Positions 42,347 through 50,332 of a DNA stretch of 64,000 nucleotides are shown one piece after another. This DNA comes from Kiritimatiellia bacterium (lineage in GTDB: Bacteria; Verrucomicrobiota; Kiritimatiellia; RFP12; UBA1067). The notes below the pieces were generated by a model. That model was not told where the DNA came from. It saw nothing but the letters and a program-made list of their open reading frames with translations, and made no database searches. The stretch is from the NCBI GenBank assembly GCA_024694365.1, contig JAILJX010000093.1:1-64000 (forward strand). Reading direction: 5' to 3'. Both the position numbers and the translations under genes were made by a program. How positions within the stretch are numbered: position 1 is the stretch's first letter; every line of letters begins with the position of its first letter.

Positions 42347-43173
42347 AGCGCAACAGTCCTTCTCCGGCAGGCCCAGCACATATATGCGACCGTGACAAAG
42401 AAGCTCGCCGGCACGCGCGGACGCGAAGCTATCTTCACGCCCAGGAGCGTCGTCCTGCCGCCAAGCCCCATCGGACCTATGCCAAGCGTGTTGGCCTCGC
42501 GCAGAACGGTCCGTTCAAGCTTGGCGACATCCCCTTGTCGCGGCGGCTCGTCCAGCGGACGCAAAAGCTGCTCCTTGGCGACTTCATAACCCGTTGCGCG
42601 GTCGCCGCCTATGCACACGCCGAGAATCCCCGGCGCGCAGCCGTAGCCCTGAATATTCACGACGGCATCCAGAAGGCACTTCCTCACGCCGGCGAGATCG
42701 CGTCCGGCGCCGATGGCCGCATCGGGAAGGGAATACTGGCGCGACATGTTTTCGGACCCTCCGCCCTTCATGAGAAGCGTGACCGTTTTCCCGGGAACAT
42801 CGGTATAGTGCACTACAGGCGCGCCGTCCGCGCAATTGTCGTCATGCGAGACGCCTGTCACGGAATCTATGCAATTCTTCCTCAGGTGCCCGCGCAGCGT
42901 GGCGAGCGCCGTCGCCTCCTTTATGACGGACGGCGTCACCCGGCCTCTCAGCCCCGACGAAACGTAGAATGCGAGCGTTCCAGTATCCTGGCAGAGAGGA
43001 GTGGACCTGCGCCTGGCAATCGCGCAATTGTCGAGAACCGTCTTGAGGACAACCGCAGCGGGAGACCCCTTCGCCTCGCGCCTGAGCGACCGGCGGAGAG
43101 CCGCCTCCACATCCTCCGGAAGAGAGGAACTCGTCTCCCTTATGAGGTCCGCTATCTTCCCTGCCGCAGTCAC
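42343..43173 (-). CDS. Class I fumarate hydratase, alpha subunit/N-terminal domain
   Basis: This 276-residue protein is the iron-sulfur half of a two-subunit class I hydratase. The likely 4Fe-4S ligands are the cysteines in LCQDTG, GYGCAPGILGVCIGG and near NCADGAP; SENMSRQYSLPDAAIG is also characteristic. Fumarase and L-tartrate dehydratase share this plan; no tartrate genes are near, so fumarase is more likely. It begins 12 bases after the rhaB stop, suggesting co-transcription with rhaB. Confidence 0.9.
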   Translation of the reverse strand: MTAAGKIADLIRETSSSLPEDVEAALRRSLRREAKGSPAAVVLKTVLDNCAIARRRSTPLCQDTGTLAFYVSSGLRGRVTPSVIKEATALATLRGHLRKNCIDSVTGVSHDDNCADGAPVVHYTDVPGKTVTLLMKGGGSENMSRQYSLPDAAIGAGRDLAGVRKCLLDAVVNIQGYGCAPGILGVCIGGDRATGYEVAKEQLLRPLDEPPRQGDVAKLERTVLREANTLGIGPMGLGGRTTLLGVKIASRPRVPASFFVTVAYMCWACRRRTVAL

Positions 43174-43185
43174 CGCGAGCCTCCG

Positions 43186-44607
43186 TCAGCGGACGATCGC
43201 CGCCCTTGCCCCGGCGAGATCGCGGAACTCCCCTCCGGCGATCATCTGCACTATAAGGTTGCCGATGGCCGTGCCTTCCACTGGTCCGGCGAAAACCTCA
43301 AGCCCCGTAGCCTCAGCCGTGAGGGCGTTCAGGTATCGGTCCTGGCTGCCGCCGCCCACTATGTTGATCGAAGTGTATGTCTTGCCGGTTATGGACGACA
43401 GATTCGCTATCGCAGCCGCGTAGCATTCGGCGAGAGACCTGTAGACGCACTGCATGAGTTCTCCGACCGTCTGCGGCGCCTTGCCGGCCTTTGCGGCAGC
43501 CGAGAGGACCTCTCCCGTCATGGATGCCGGATTCATGAAACGCTGTTCGTTCACGTCCACCGTGACGCGGAAGCCCTCCGCCGCCCTTGCGGCCGATTCT
43601 AGTTCGTCGAACGAATACTTCTTGCCCTTTTCGTAATCGGAGAGCGCCGCGAGAGCCGCAGCCGTAGCCTCGCCCGATTTGCCCTCCACGTAGGATACGC
43701 CATTGAGCTCCCTGCGGATGGATTGGATCATCCAAAGGCCCATGATGTTCTTGAGATACCTGTAGCGCCCCCATGCTCCGCCTTCATTGGTGAAGTTAGC
43801 CGCGCAGCTCTCCGGCGTCGTGATCGCCTTTTCGTTCTCGACGCCGAGAAGCGACCACGTTCCGCTCGAAAGATAGACGGCCTTGTCGTCGCGAGCCGGG
43901 ACAGCGAGATATGCGCTTGCCGTGTCATGCATCGCAGGCAGCACGACTTTCATTCCCCTGTATTCGCCGACGGTGGCGCCGGGCATCTCCAGCTTCCCGA
44001 AAATCCGCTTAGGGAATCCAAGCTTTTCGATGAGATCGAAATCCCAATCCTTCTTCGCCGCATCCAGAAGCGAAGTGGTCGACGAATCCGTGTACTCATG
44101 CACGATTTTCCCCGTAAGGCGGTAGTTCAGATACTCGGGGACCGTCAGGAAACTAGCGGCTCGCTCCAACTGCTCGGGATGCTCTTTCTTCAGCGCCCAA
44201 AGCTGATATATGGTGTTGAAAGAGGTTTTCTGTATTCCCGCGCGGGCATACAGGTCGGGAAAGGATATGACATCCTTTTCAATCTCCGCGTCGGCCCCGG
44301 CAGTCCGCGCATCGCGGTACGCGACGGCATCTGACACGGGCGCGCCGTCCGCGTCAAGGAGAATGAAATCCACCCCCCAGGTGTCGATGCCGATCGAATC
44401 GATCGTGCACTTCTCCGCCGCCGCATCGATTCCCGCCTTGACGGAAGCGACAAGCTTTTCGATATCCCAGCAGTCGTGGCCATCCTTGCGGATCTGTCCG
44501 TTGTCGAACCGGTAGACCTCCTCGAGAGTGATCTTTCCGTCCTTGACCCTTCCGATTATGTGACGGCCCGAACTGGCCCCGATGTCGATCGCAAGATAGT
44601 TTTTCAT
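43186..44607 (-). CDS. rhaB: Rhamnulokinase
   Basis: This 473-residue FGGY-family sugar kinase phosphorylates L-rhamnulose. The N-terminal phosphate loop is AIDIGASSGRHI, followed by DTWGVDF and MHDTASAYLAVP, and the C-terminal nucleotide site is NIVGGGSQDRYLN, all typical of RhaB. No rhaA, rhaD or rhamnose transporter is in the window. ATG 44607 is 6 bases from a -10 box made from the tcdA stop, so it is predicted to be leaderless. Confidence 0.9.
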   Translation of the reverse strand: MKNYLAIDIGASSGRHIIGRVKDGKITLEEVYRFDNGQIRKDGHDCWDIEKLVASVKAGIDAAAEKCTIDSIGIDTWGVDFILLDADGAPVSDAVAYRDARTAGADAEIEKDVISFPDLYARAGIQKTSFNTIYQLWALKKEHPEQLERAASFLTVPEYLNYRLTGKIVHEYTDSSTTSLLDAAKKDWDFDLIEKLGFPKRIFGKLEMPGATVGEYRGMKVVLPAMHDTASAYLAVPARDDKAVYLSSGTWSLLGVENEKAITTPESCAANFTNEGGAWGRYRYLKNIMGLWMIQSIRRELNGVSYVEGKSGEATAAALAALSDYEKGKKYSFDELESAARAAEGFRVTVDVNEQRFMNPASMTGEVLSAAAKAGKAPQTVGELMQCVYRSLAECYAAAIANLSSITGKTYTSINIVGGGSQDRYLNALTAEATGLEVFAGPVEGTAIGNLIVQMIAGGEFRDLAGARAAIVR

Positions 44608-44613
44608 GCGGGT

Positions 44614-44622
44614 ATTATACCA
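44614..44622 (-). promoter_or_regulatory. extended -10 (TGGTATAAT) built on the tcdA stop codon
   Basis: tcdA ends ATG-GTA-TAA followed by T, which reads TGGTATAAT. The hexamer ends 6 bases before ATG 44607 of rhaB, giving leaderless geometry. Confidence 0.75.
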
Positions 44623-45367
44623 TATTTTCCTTCAAGGTCGCATTGAGAATCACGCTCGCGAGGACGAGTCCGAACGAAGCCGTGACGGGCATCAGCGTGC
44701 CGTTGGCGCGTGGTTCGGCGGGATCCGGCCTGCCGAGATTGGGCCTGCGCTGTTCGGAACTCCAGACGGCCGTGAACTTCTTCGCGGGCCATTCGCCCGA
44801 CTTCCTGAAACGCTGTCTGAGAGCGCGGGCGAGTCCGTCGCCGGTCACCTTGCCGAAATCCGACGCAATTACGCGCGTTGGATCGGTCCGGGAAGCCGCA
44901 CCCATGGACGAGACGAGGCGCGGACGCTCCATTCTGGTCACCGCATTCACAAGATGGGCCTTGTCCGGAACAGAATCTATCGCGTCCACCACCCAGTCCA
45001 CGTCTTCGAGACGGAACGAATCGGCGGTCTCGGGCGTATAGCGCATGAAAAGCGGCGTTATCGCCGCCGAAGGATTGATGTCTCGCAACCGTCCGGCGAG
45101 CACGTCCACCTTGGGCTGGCCTATGCTTTTGGATGTCGCCACAAGCTGGCGGTTGATGTTCGAGGCGGCGACGCGGTCGCCGTCCACGAGAGTGATGCGC
45201 CCGACTCCGCTTCTCGCGAGCGCTTCCGCACACCACCCGCCCACTCCGCCTACTCCGACAACCGTCACCTTCAGCGCCGAATACGCAGCCGCCGCTTTTT
45301 CGCCAACGAGGAGGTTCAATCTCCCGAAGAACTCCCGTCCGCCGCTTCTGTCTGCACTTTCTTCCAT
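44615..45367 (-). CDS. tcdA: tRNA threonylcarbamoyladenosine dehydratase TcdA
   Basis: This 250-residue E1-like (ThiF/MoeB fold) enzyme uses ATP to cyclise t6A to ct6A in tRNA. The nucleotide loop is VGVGGVGGW, followed by NINRQLVA and VVDAIDS. The length and the C-terminal PVTASFGLVLAS segment fit TcdA. I chose ATG 45367 because a -10 box lies 9 bases upstream and a longer frame would read through it. Functionally it acts after TsaE and its partners. Confidence 0.9.
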   Translation of the reverse strand: MEESADRSGGREFFGRLNLLVGEKAAAAYSALKVTVVGVGGVGGWCAEALARSGVGRITLVDGDRVAASNINRQLVATSKSIGQPKVDVLAGRLRDINPSAAITPLFMRYTPETADSFRLEDVDWVVDAIDSVPDKAHLVNAVTRMERPRLVSSMGAASRTDPTRVIASDFGKVTGDGLARALRQRFRKSGEWPAKKFTAVWSSEQRRPNLGRPDPAEPRANGTLMPVTASFGLVLASVILNATLKENMV

Positions 45368-45376
45368 GATGGAAGT

Positions 45377-45385
45377 ATTATACCA
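45377..45385 (-). promoter_or_regulatory. extended -10 (TGGTATAAT) for tcdA
   Basis: The hexamer ends 9 bases before ATG 45367, so the leader is two or three bases. Confidence 0.7.
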
Positions 45386-45409
45386 CATCGCGGACGCCAA
45401 TGCGCGGCA

Positions 45410-46351
45410 TCAACCAAGAACGGCCATCGCAAGTGCGATCACAGGCGGCATGGTGATTATGCTCAAAAGCGTCGTCCCGCTGACGAGACCGACCGAAAGG
45501 TCTACATCTCCGCCGTACTTGGCGGCCAGCATGGATGTAAGCGCCGCGACAGGCGCTGATGCCGAGACCACGAGCGCCAGCATCATGGTCCTGTCCATGG
45601 CCAGCGGCGCGGCGCACAGCGCAAGAGCACCGGTCATCATGAGGGGATAGGCGAGCAACCGAAAGGCTGCTGCGAGCCATGCGTCCGCCGATGCGGCAAC
45701 CCTGCCCAGTTTCGCGCCTGCAAGGTGGTATCCGATGACTATCATGGCCAGAGGGGTGTTGAGCCCCGCGAGGAATCCGACCGGTCCGTGCAGAACCGGC
45801 GGCAGGGTGAAAGATGCGAAGAAAACGGGCAGTCCAAGCGCCAGCCCGACAGTTCCGGGATTCACAAGCATGGCCCGTCCCTTCAGCCCGCCAAGCGGAA
45901 TCTGCCGCATGGTGCAATATCCCCAGCTCCACATGACTACATTGAACACTCCGACATACACCACACCGTAGAACACTCCGGTTTCGCCCAGTATCGCCTG
46001 CTCGAGAGGTATGCCCATGAATCCGGCGTTGGAAAAGACGGATGCAACCCGCAGCACGCTGCTCTGCGGATCCGCTCCGCGTCTGAAAAGGACCGTCGAG
46101 AGGATTATCGCAGCCAGATGTCCGGCCAAGGCGAACGCCGCGACGAAGACAAGCCCGCGCAGCATGGAGGGCTCGTACGGCCGCTGAAAAACATGCAGCA
46201 CGAGAGCGGGCGTTACTATGACGACGAGAATATCCACCATGCCTTTCACCGCCTCGTCGCCGAAAAGCTTCGCCTTTCTGCATGCGAATCCCACCGCCAT
46301 CAGGACAAAGAGGCTGCCGACCTGTGTAGCCACGCTGAGAAGACTGCTCAT
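45410..46351 (-). CDS. AEC-family (auxin efflux carrier type) transporter
   Basis: This 313-residue protein has about ten membrane helices in the two-fold inverted arrangement of the AEC family, related to bile-acid/sodium symporters. NAGFMGIPL in the first half is the family signature. Bacterial members often carry malate or other organic acids. ATG 46351 overlaps the ATPase gene stop as ATGA, so a secondary carrier is coupled to a soluble ABC ATPase, an uncommon pairing. Confidence 0.85.
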   Translation of the reverse strand: MSSLLSVATQVGSLFVLMAVGFACRKAKLFGDEAVKGMVDILVVIVTPALVLHVFQRPYEPSMLRGLVFVAAFALAGHLAAIILSTVLFRRGADPQSSVLRVASVFSNAGFMGIPLEQAILGETGVFYGVVYVGVFNVVMWSWGYCTMRQIPLGGLKGRAMLVNPGTVGLALGLPVFFASFTLPPVLHGPVGFLAGLNTPLAMIVIGYHLAGAKLGRVAASADAWLAAAFRLLAYPLMMTGALALCAAPLAMDRTMMLALVVSASAPVAALTSMLAAKYGGDVDLSVGLVSGTTLLSIITMPPVIALAMAVLG

Positions 46352-47478
46352 TTCAGCTCCATGACCCTGTCGAATCCGCGCGGAGTTTCATCCCGCCGGT
46401 GGCTTATAAGAATGGCCGACGCCCCGGGCCTGGCGTCAAGATACCCCGAAATCCGCCCCGCCGCCTCTCTTGCGGCACGCGGCGTCATGTTCATGAAAGG
46501 TTCGTCTAGGAGCAGGAGATCGCATTTTCGCGAAAGCGCCCTGTCAAGAAGCTCATCGGCGGAAAGTCCGCTCGCCGCCTGAAGCTCCGGACTTGCAAGC
46601 GCAATTCGCCGCCTTGTCTTCGCAAGTTCCGCCCCCGCCTCGCGGCGCTGCCCGAACACCCTTACGTCCGCCGCGTAGGCGAGAGGGCTGTCCCCCGTCG
46701 CAAGGGCAAAGAGCGTCGTCTTGCCGGTGCCGTTGCCGCCGCGCAAAATCCATCTCTCGCCTCGCCGGACCGTCCAGCAGAAATTTCTGAAGAGGACTCG
46801 TCTGCCGAAAGAGATGTTGAGATTGTTTATCTCTAGCACGGCCGGCGGCGATGGAGCCAAGGCGAGCCGTCCGCCTCTCAGCACGAAGCGGCGCGTGACG
46901 CCTGCGGGAAGTTCGTCCTCGTGCCGCCATGCCCATATCACGGCCATGCCGCGGCGCGCAAGCGCCTCCACCGCTCCCTTGAGCTTTTCGCGCCACCCGG
47001 GATCCAAACCCGCCGACGGATCGTCCAGAATCAGGAGGTCCGGACGCCTCGCCGCCGCTCTTGCTATCAGAAACCGCCGCATCTCTCCGTTGGAGAGGGC
47101 GATCAGCGGACTCTCCTTCAGACCGTCCATCGCAAAAAGACGCATCAGCGCGCCCATTCTGATCTTGAATGAGGCTCTCGTCTCCGGACGCTTCGCGCCG
47201 ACCTCGAACGGATTCACCTCCCACACCGAATCATACGACAGCGCCTCGCGAACCGCAATCCCCCCGTCGGAGTAGTATCGTGCCTGAGGCCAGCCTGTAG
47301 CCTGCATTGTCGCCGCCTGCTGCGAGAAACTCGCCAGCGCGACTCTGCCGGCAAGAGCGTCGCGACCCGCGATGCCCGCGCACCAATCTCGCGCGGACGC
47401 CGCAGATGGCGTCCCGACTGCCCATATCTCACCTGGCGCGATCGCATGGGAGGAGTCTATCTCAATGTCTTCTTTCAT
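46348..47478 (-). CDS. ModF-like double ABC ATPase with one intact composite site
   Basis: This 376-residue protein has two ABC ATPase domains, as in ModF. In the first domain the Walker A has decayed (VGTPSAASAR, about residues 21-30), but the signature LSNGE (128-132) and Walker B LLILDD (148-153) remain. In the second, Walker A GGNGTGKT (247-254) and Walker B LLLLDE (321-326) are intact, while the signature is missing (ASGLSADEL). One ATP site can therefore form between the domains and the other cannot. I chose ATG 47478 (MKEDIEID), which is 12 bases from the -10 box; ATG 47490 would abut the box. The role is unknown. Confidence 0.8.
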   Translation of the reverse strand: MKEDIEIDSSHAIAPGEIWAVGTPSAASARDWCAGIAGRDALAGRVALASFSQQAATMQATGWPQARYYSDGGIAVREALSYDSVWEVNPFEVGAKRPETRASFKIRMGALMRLFAMDGLKESPLIALSNGEMRRFLIARAAARRPDLLILDDPSAGLDPGWREKLKGAVEALARRGMAVIWAWRHEDELPAGVTRRFVLRGGRLALAPSPPAVLEINNLNISFGRRVLFRNFCWTVRRGERWILRGGNGTGKTTLFALATGDSPLAYAADVRVFGQRREAGAELAKTRRRIALASPELQAASGLSADELLDRALSRKCDLLLLDEPFMNMTPRAAREAAGRISGYLDARPGASAILISHRRDETPRGFDRVMELK

Positions 47479-47490
47479 CGTCCGCCGCAT

Positions 47491-47499
47491 ATTATACCA
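47491..47499 (-). promoter_or_regulatory. extended -10 (TGGTATAAT) for the ABC ATPase/AEC run
   Basis: The hexamer ends 12 bases before ATG 47478. The box faces away from a plus-strand -10 at 47529-47537. Confidence 0.65.
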
Positions 47500-47528
47500 A
47501 TTTTCCGCTTGATTTCCCCGCACAGTTT

Positions 47529-47537
47529 TGGGATAAT
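47529..47537 (+). promoter_or_regulatory. extended -10 (TGGGATAAT) for the secreted IRIR protein gene
   Basis: A one-mismatch hexamer, GATAAT, preceded by TG. It ends 8 bases before ATG 47546, close to leaderless geometry. Confidence 0.55.
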
Positions 47538-47545
47538 TGCGGCAA

Positions 47546-48121
47546 ATGCGCGTTCGCAGAATACTCGCGGCTGTCGCTGCCTTCTCTTCAATTCTCCTCT
47601 TAGCGGCGGAGACTGATCGTTTCGTCCGCGCAACTGTGGAGCGGGAATACGATTTCGATGCCTTCTCCAATCCGGGGAAAAGCTGGAAAGACATCACGGA
47701 AAAAATCGGAGAAACGTATCCCGGGCTTACGGGGACTCATCTTCTTCTGCCGACCAACAGCACCGGAGAGATTCAGATTTCCAGCGGCAAGGAGCGAGGG
47801 ACGCTCGTGATGCCGGGATTCGACGATTTCTCGGAGCTCACACTGTCCATGACAGCCCGCAGGCATACCCTTCCCGACGAAGCAAAAACGGTCACCGTCG
47901 GGTGGATATCGCCATCAGGAGCCGAAACGAACGATTTCGCCTCGATAGAACTCGACACCATGATGACCGAATCTTCCGTTTCGCTCTCCGCGGTCCCGCC
48001 GGGTTCTTCCATAATACTCAACAACGGCGGCAAGAAGACGAAGCACCGTGTCATAGTCGACCGCCTCGCGTTCATCCGGCGCCACGTCCCGAAGCCGGGC
48101 CTGTTTATCCGAATACGATGA
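47546..48121 (+). CDS. Secreted protein with IRIR C-terminus, hypothetical
   Basis: This 191-residue protein has a signal peptide (about 1-21, MRVRRILAAVAAFSSILLLA) and a beta-rich body resembling a carbohydrate-binding or lectin-like sandwich (LTLSMTARRH, TNDFASIELD), but I recognise no family. It ends LAFIRRHVPKPGLFIRIR, sharing the A-aromatic-IR...G-hydrophobic-IRIR pattern with the protein at 39734-40225. I chose ATG 47546 over an in-frame TTG at 47537, which lies inside the -10 box. Its stop overlaps the next start as ATGA. Confidence 0.6.
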   Translation: MRVRRILAAVAAFSSILLLAAETDRFVRATVEREYDFDAFSNPGKSWKDITEKIGETYPGLTGTHLLLPTNSTGEIQISSGKERGTLVMPGFDDFSELTLSMTARRHTLPDEAKTVTVGWISPSGAETNDFASIELDTMMTESSVSLSAVPPGSSIILNNGGKKTKHRVIVDRLAFIRRHVPKPGLFIRIR

Positions 48122-49218
48122 AAACAGATTCAGTCAAAAACCGTCAAGTACAGCTCGCGATCGTCGGCGGCGGAGCCGCCGGCATGTTCGCAGCATCAGT
48201 CGCCGCCGACCTCCGCTTGGGGGCCGTCCTCATCGAACGCAAGGCGCGCCTCGGATCGAAAGTCCTCATGACCGCGAACGGACGCTGCAACTTCACGAAA
48301 GACATCTCGCCGGACCGCTTTCTCGCCGATGTCGGGCCATGCGCAAAGTTTGTCGCCAAGGCCATAAGAGAGTGCCCTCCGAGACGCATAGCGGACGGAT
48401 TCAAGTCCCTTCACGTCCCCGTCAGGCGCATGGCCGATGGACGGCTCTTCCCGGCCGACGGCAAGGCGACGACCATAGTGCATGCTTTCGGAGACCTCCT
48501 GCGGGACACGGAGACGCCGATCATCACAAACTGTCCCGTGACAGCAGTCGAGCAAACTCACGGCGGGTTCGCCATAGTCACAAAAAACTTCACTCTAGAG
48601 GCGAAAAACGTTCTTATAGCGACAGGAGGAGTCAGCTATCCCAAGCTCGGCTCCGTCGGCGACGGGCAGAAGTTCGCCAAGTCGCTCGGCCACTCAATCG
48701 TCCCGTACCGACCCGGGCTCATAGGGCTCGAAACAGCCGATCCGCGCATTGTCCGCCGCGCAGGGCGAAGATATGAAGACGGACGCGCCAAAGTCTGCGG
48801 ACCTGACGGCACCGTTCTCTTCGACTATCGCGGGGAGGTCGACTGCGAGCAGTTCGGGCTCTCGGGGGCGGCCGTCTACAACTCGCAGCGCTTCATAGAG
48901 CACGCGGGGCTCAAAGACTGGGAAATCGAAGTCTGGTTCGACCGGGAGAGGCTGAGATTCAGAAACCTGAAGCCAAGGCCCGTCAAGGAGGCGATTGTCA
49001 CGATAGGCGGTGTCGCGCTTGACGACGTAAATCCGGAAACTATGGAATCTAAAATAGTCCCCGGTCTTTACTTCGCAGGAGAGGTTCTTGACATCGACGG
49101 TCCAACCGGGGGCTACAATCTGACGCTCGCATTCGCAACCGCGCGGCTTGCCGTGGCGTCGGCCGCAGCGCGGTGGAGAATCACTTCGCGGCCTTCATCT
49201 GCAGCCAAGACTCGATGA
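48118..49218 (+). CDS. HI0933-family flavoprotein (NAD(P)/FAD-dependent oxidoreductase)
   Basis: This 366-residue protein matches the HI0933/YhiN family of flavoproteins. The FAD dinucleotide loop is AIVGGGAAGMFAA near the N-terminus, with ERKARLGSKVLMTANGRCNFT and the C-terminal GLYFAGEVLDIDGPTGGYNLTLAFATARLA, all diagnostic. The physiological reaction is not established. ATG 48118 overlaps the preceding stop. The 3' end overlaps convergent prfB by 38 bases. Confidence 0.9.
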   Translation: MKTDSVKNRQVQLAIVGGGAAGMFAASVAADLRLGAVLIERKARLGSKVLMTANGRCNFTKDISPDRFLADVGPCAKFVAKAIRECPPRRIADGFKSLHVPVRRMADGRLFPADGKATTIVHAFGDLLRDTETPIITNCPVTAVEQTHGGFAIVTKNFTLEAKNVLIATGGVSYPKLGSVGDGQKFAKSLGHSIVPYRPGLIGLETADPRIVRRAGRRYEDGRAKVCGPDGTVLFDYRGEVDCEQFGLSGAAVYNSQRFIEHAGLKDWEIEVWFDRERLRFRNLKPRPVKEAIVTIGGVALDDVNPETMESKIVPGLYFAGEVLDIDGPTGGYNLTLAFATARLAVASAAARWRITSRPSSAAKTR

Positions 49219-50320
49219 ACGGCTGGATATTGCCGTCCATGACGCCGTTGACGTCGCTCGTCTCGCACTCGGTTCTCAGATCCTTGACCATGGTGTAGGG
49301 GCAGAAGACATAGCTCCTGATCTGCGATCCCCAGCCGTTTTCGGACTTCGCGCCGTAGAAGCGGTCCATTTCCGCCTTCTTCTGGTCTTCGTAGTACTCG
49401 TAGAGCTGGGCGCGAAGCATGTTCATCGCCTTCTCTTTGTTCATGTGCTGAGAACGTTCTTTCTGGCAGGCGACGACGATTCCCGTCGGCAGGTGAGTAA
49501 GACGCACGGCCGAATCGGTCTTGTTGACGTGCTGCCCGCCGGCTCCGCCGGAACGGTAGGTGTCGATTCTCAGGTCTTCGTCCTTGATTTCGACGTCGAT
49601 ATCGTCGTTAATCTCGGCCACGGTCTCCATCGAAGCGAAAGACGTCTGGCGGCGCTTGTTCGCGTCGAACGGAGATATCCTGACGAGTCTGTGTATTCCG
49701 CGCTCGGCTTTCAGCATTCCAAACGCATAGGGACCCTCCACGCGAAAATACACATCCTTGTAGCCGGCTTCTTCACCCGGCTGCGTGTCGTACTCCTCGA
49801 CCTTCCAACCCTGGCTTTCGGCATAGCGCTGGTACATGCGATAAAGCATCGCGACCCAATCGCACGCCTCCGTGCCGCCCTGTCCGGCATGGAGTTTCAC
49901 GAAGACGTTGCACTGGTCGAACTTCCCGCCGAGAAGCGACTGAAGGCGGAGCTTCGCGAAGAATCCGTCAGCCTTCGAGCATTCGGACAAAGTGTCCTTC
50001 AATGCCGCCTGCTGTGCGTCACCATCCTCCATTTCGGCGAGTTCGAGCATCACGCCGGCATCCTCGACGGTCTTCAAAAGGGAGTCGTAAGGGACGACAT
50101 ACGCCCTTTCGGCGTTGGTCTGGGCTATGACTTCGCGGGCTTTGTTCTGGTTGTTCCAGAAATCAGCCCCTGCCTGCAGCGCCTCAAGACCGGCAAGCTT
50201 CTCGCGGCGTTCGCCGATACGGATGTAGTCCGCCATCTCGCCGACCTTTTTCTTCAGGTCGGCGATTCTCTGACGGACTTCCTCCGTTTCGAGAAGCTTT
50301 TCTTTTTCGGTCTCGCCCAT
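49181..50320 (-). CDS. prfB: Peptide chain release factor 2
   Basis: This 379-residue release factor terminates translation at UGA and UAA. The codon-reading tripeptide SPF is at residues 216-218 and the catalytic GGQ at 261-263, confirming RF2 rather than RF1. The frame is continuous from ATG 50320; I see no in-frame UGA or CUUUGA slip site in the first 50 codons, so the programmed frameshift that autoregulates many prfB genes is absent. It lies 12 bases after the secDF stop. Confidence 0.95.
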   Translation of the reverse strand: MGETEKEKLLETEEVRQRIADLKKKVGEMADYIRIGERREKLAGLEALQAGADFWNNQNKAREVIAQTNAERAYVVPYDSLLKTVEDAGVMLELAEMEDGDAQQAALKDTLSECSKADGFFAKLRLQSLLGGKFDQCNVFVKLHAGQGGTEACDWVAMLYRMYQRYAESQGWKVEEYDTQPGEEAGYKDVYFRVEGPYAFGMLKAERGIHRLVRISPFDANKRRQTSFASMETVAEINDDIDVEIKDEDLRIDTYRSGGAGGQHVNKTDSAVRLTHLPTGIVVACQKERSQHMNKEKAMNMLRAQLYEYYEDQKKAEMDRFYGAKSENGWGSQIRSYVFCPYTMVKDLRTECETSDVNGVMDGNIQPFIESWLQMKAAK

Positions 50321-50332
50321 GCACGCTGTCCG

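Noticed and set aside
49181-50320. Programmed frameshift in prfB
   Set aside because: Checked for CTTTGA or an early in-frame stop; none is present in the first 50 codons.
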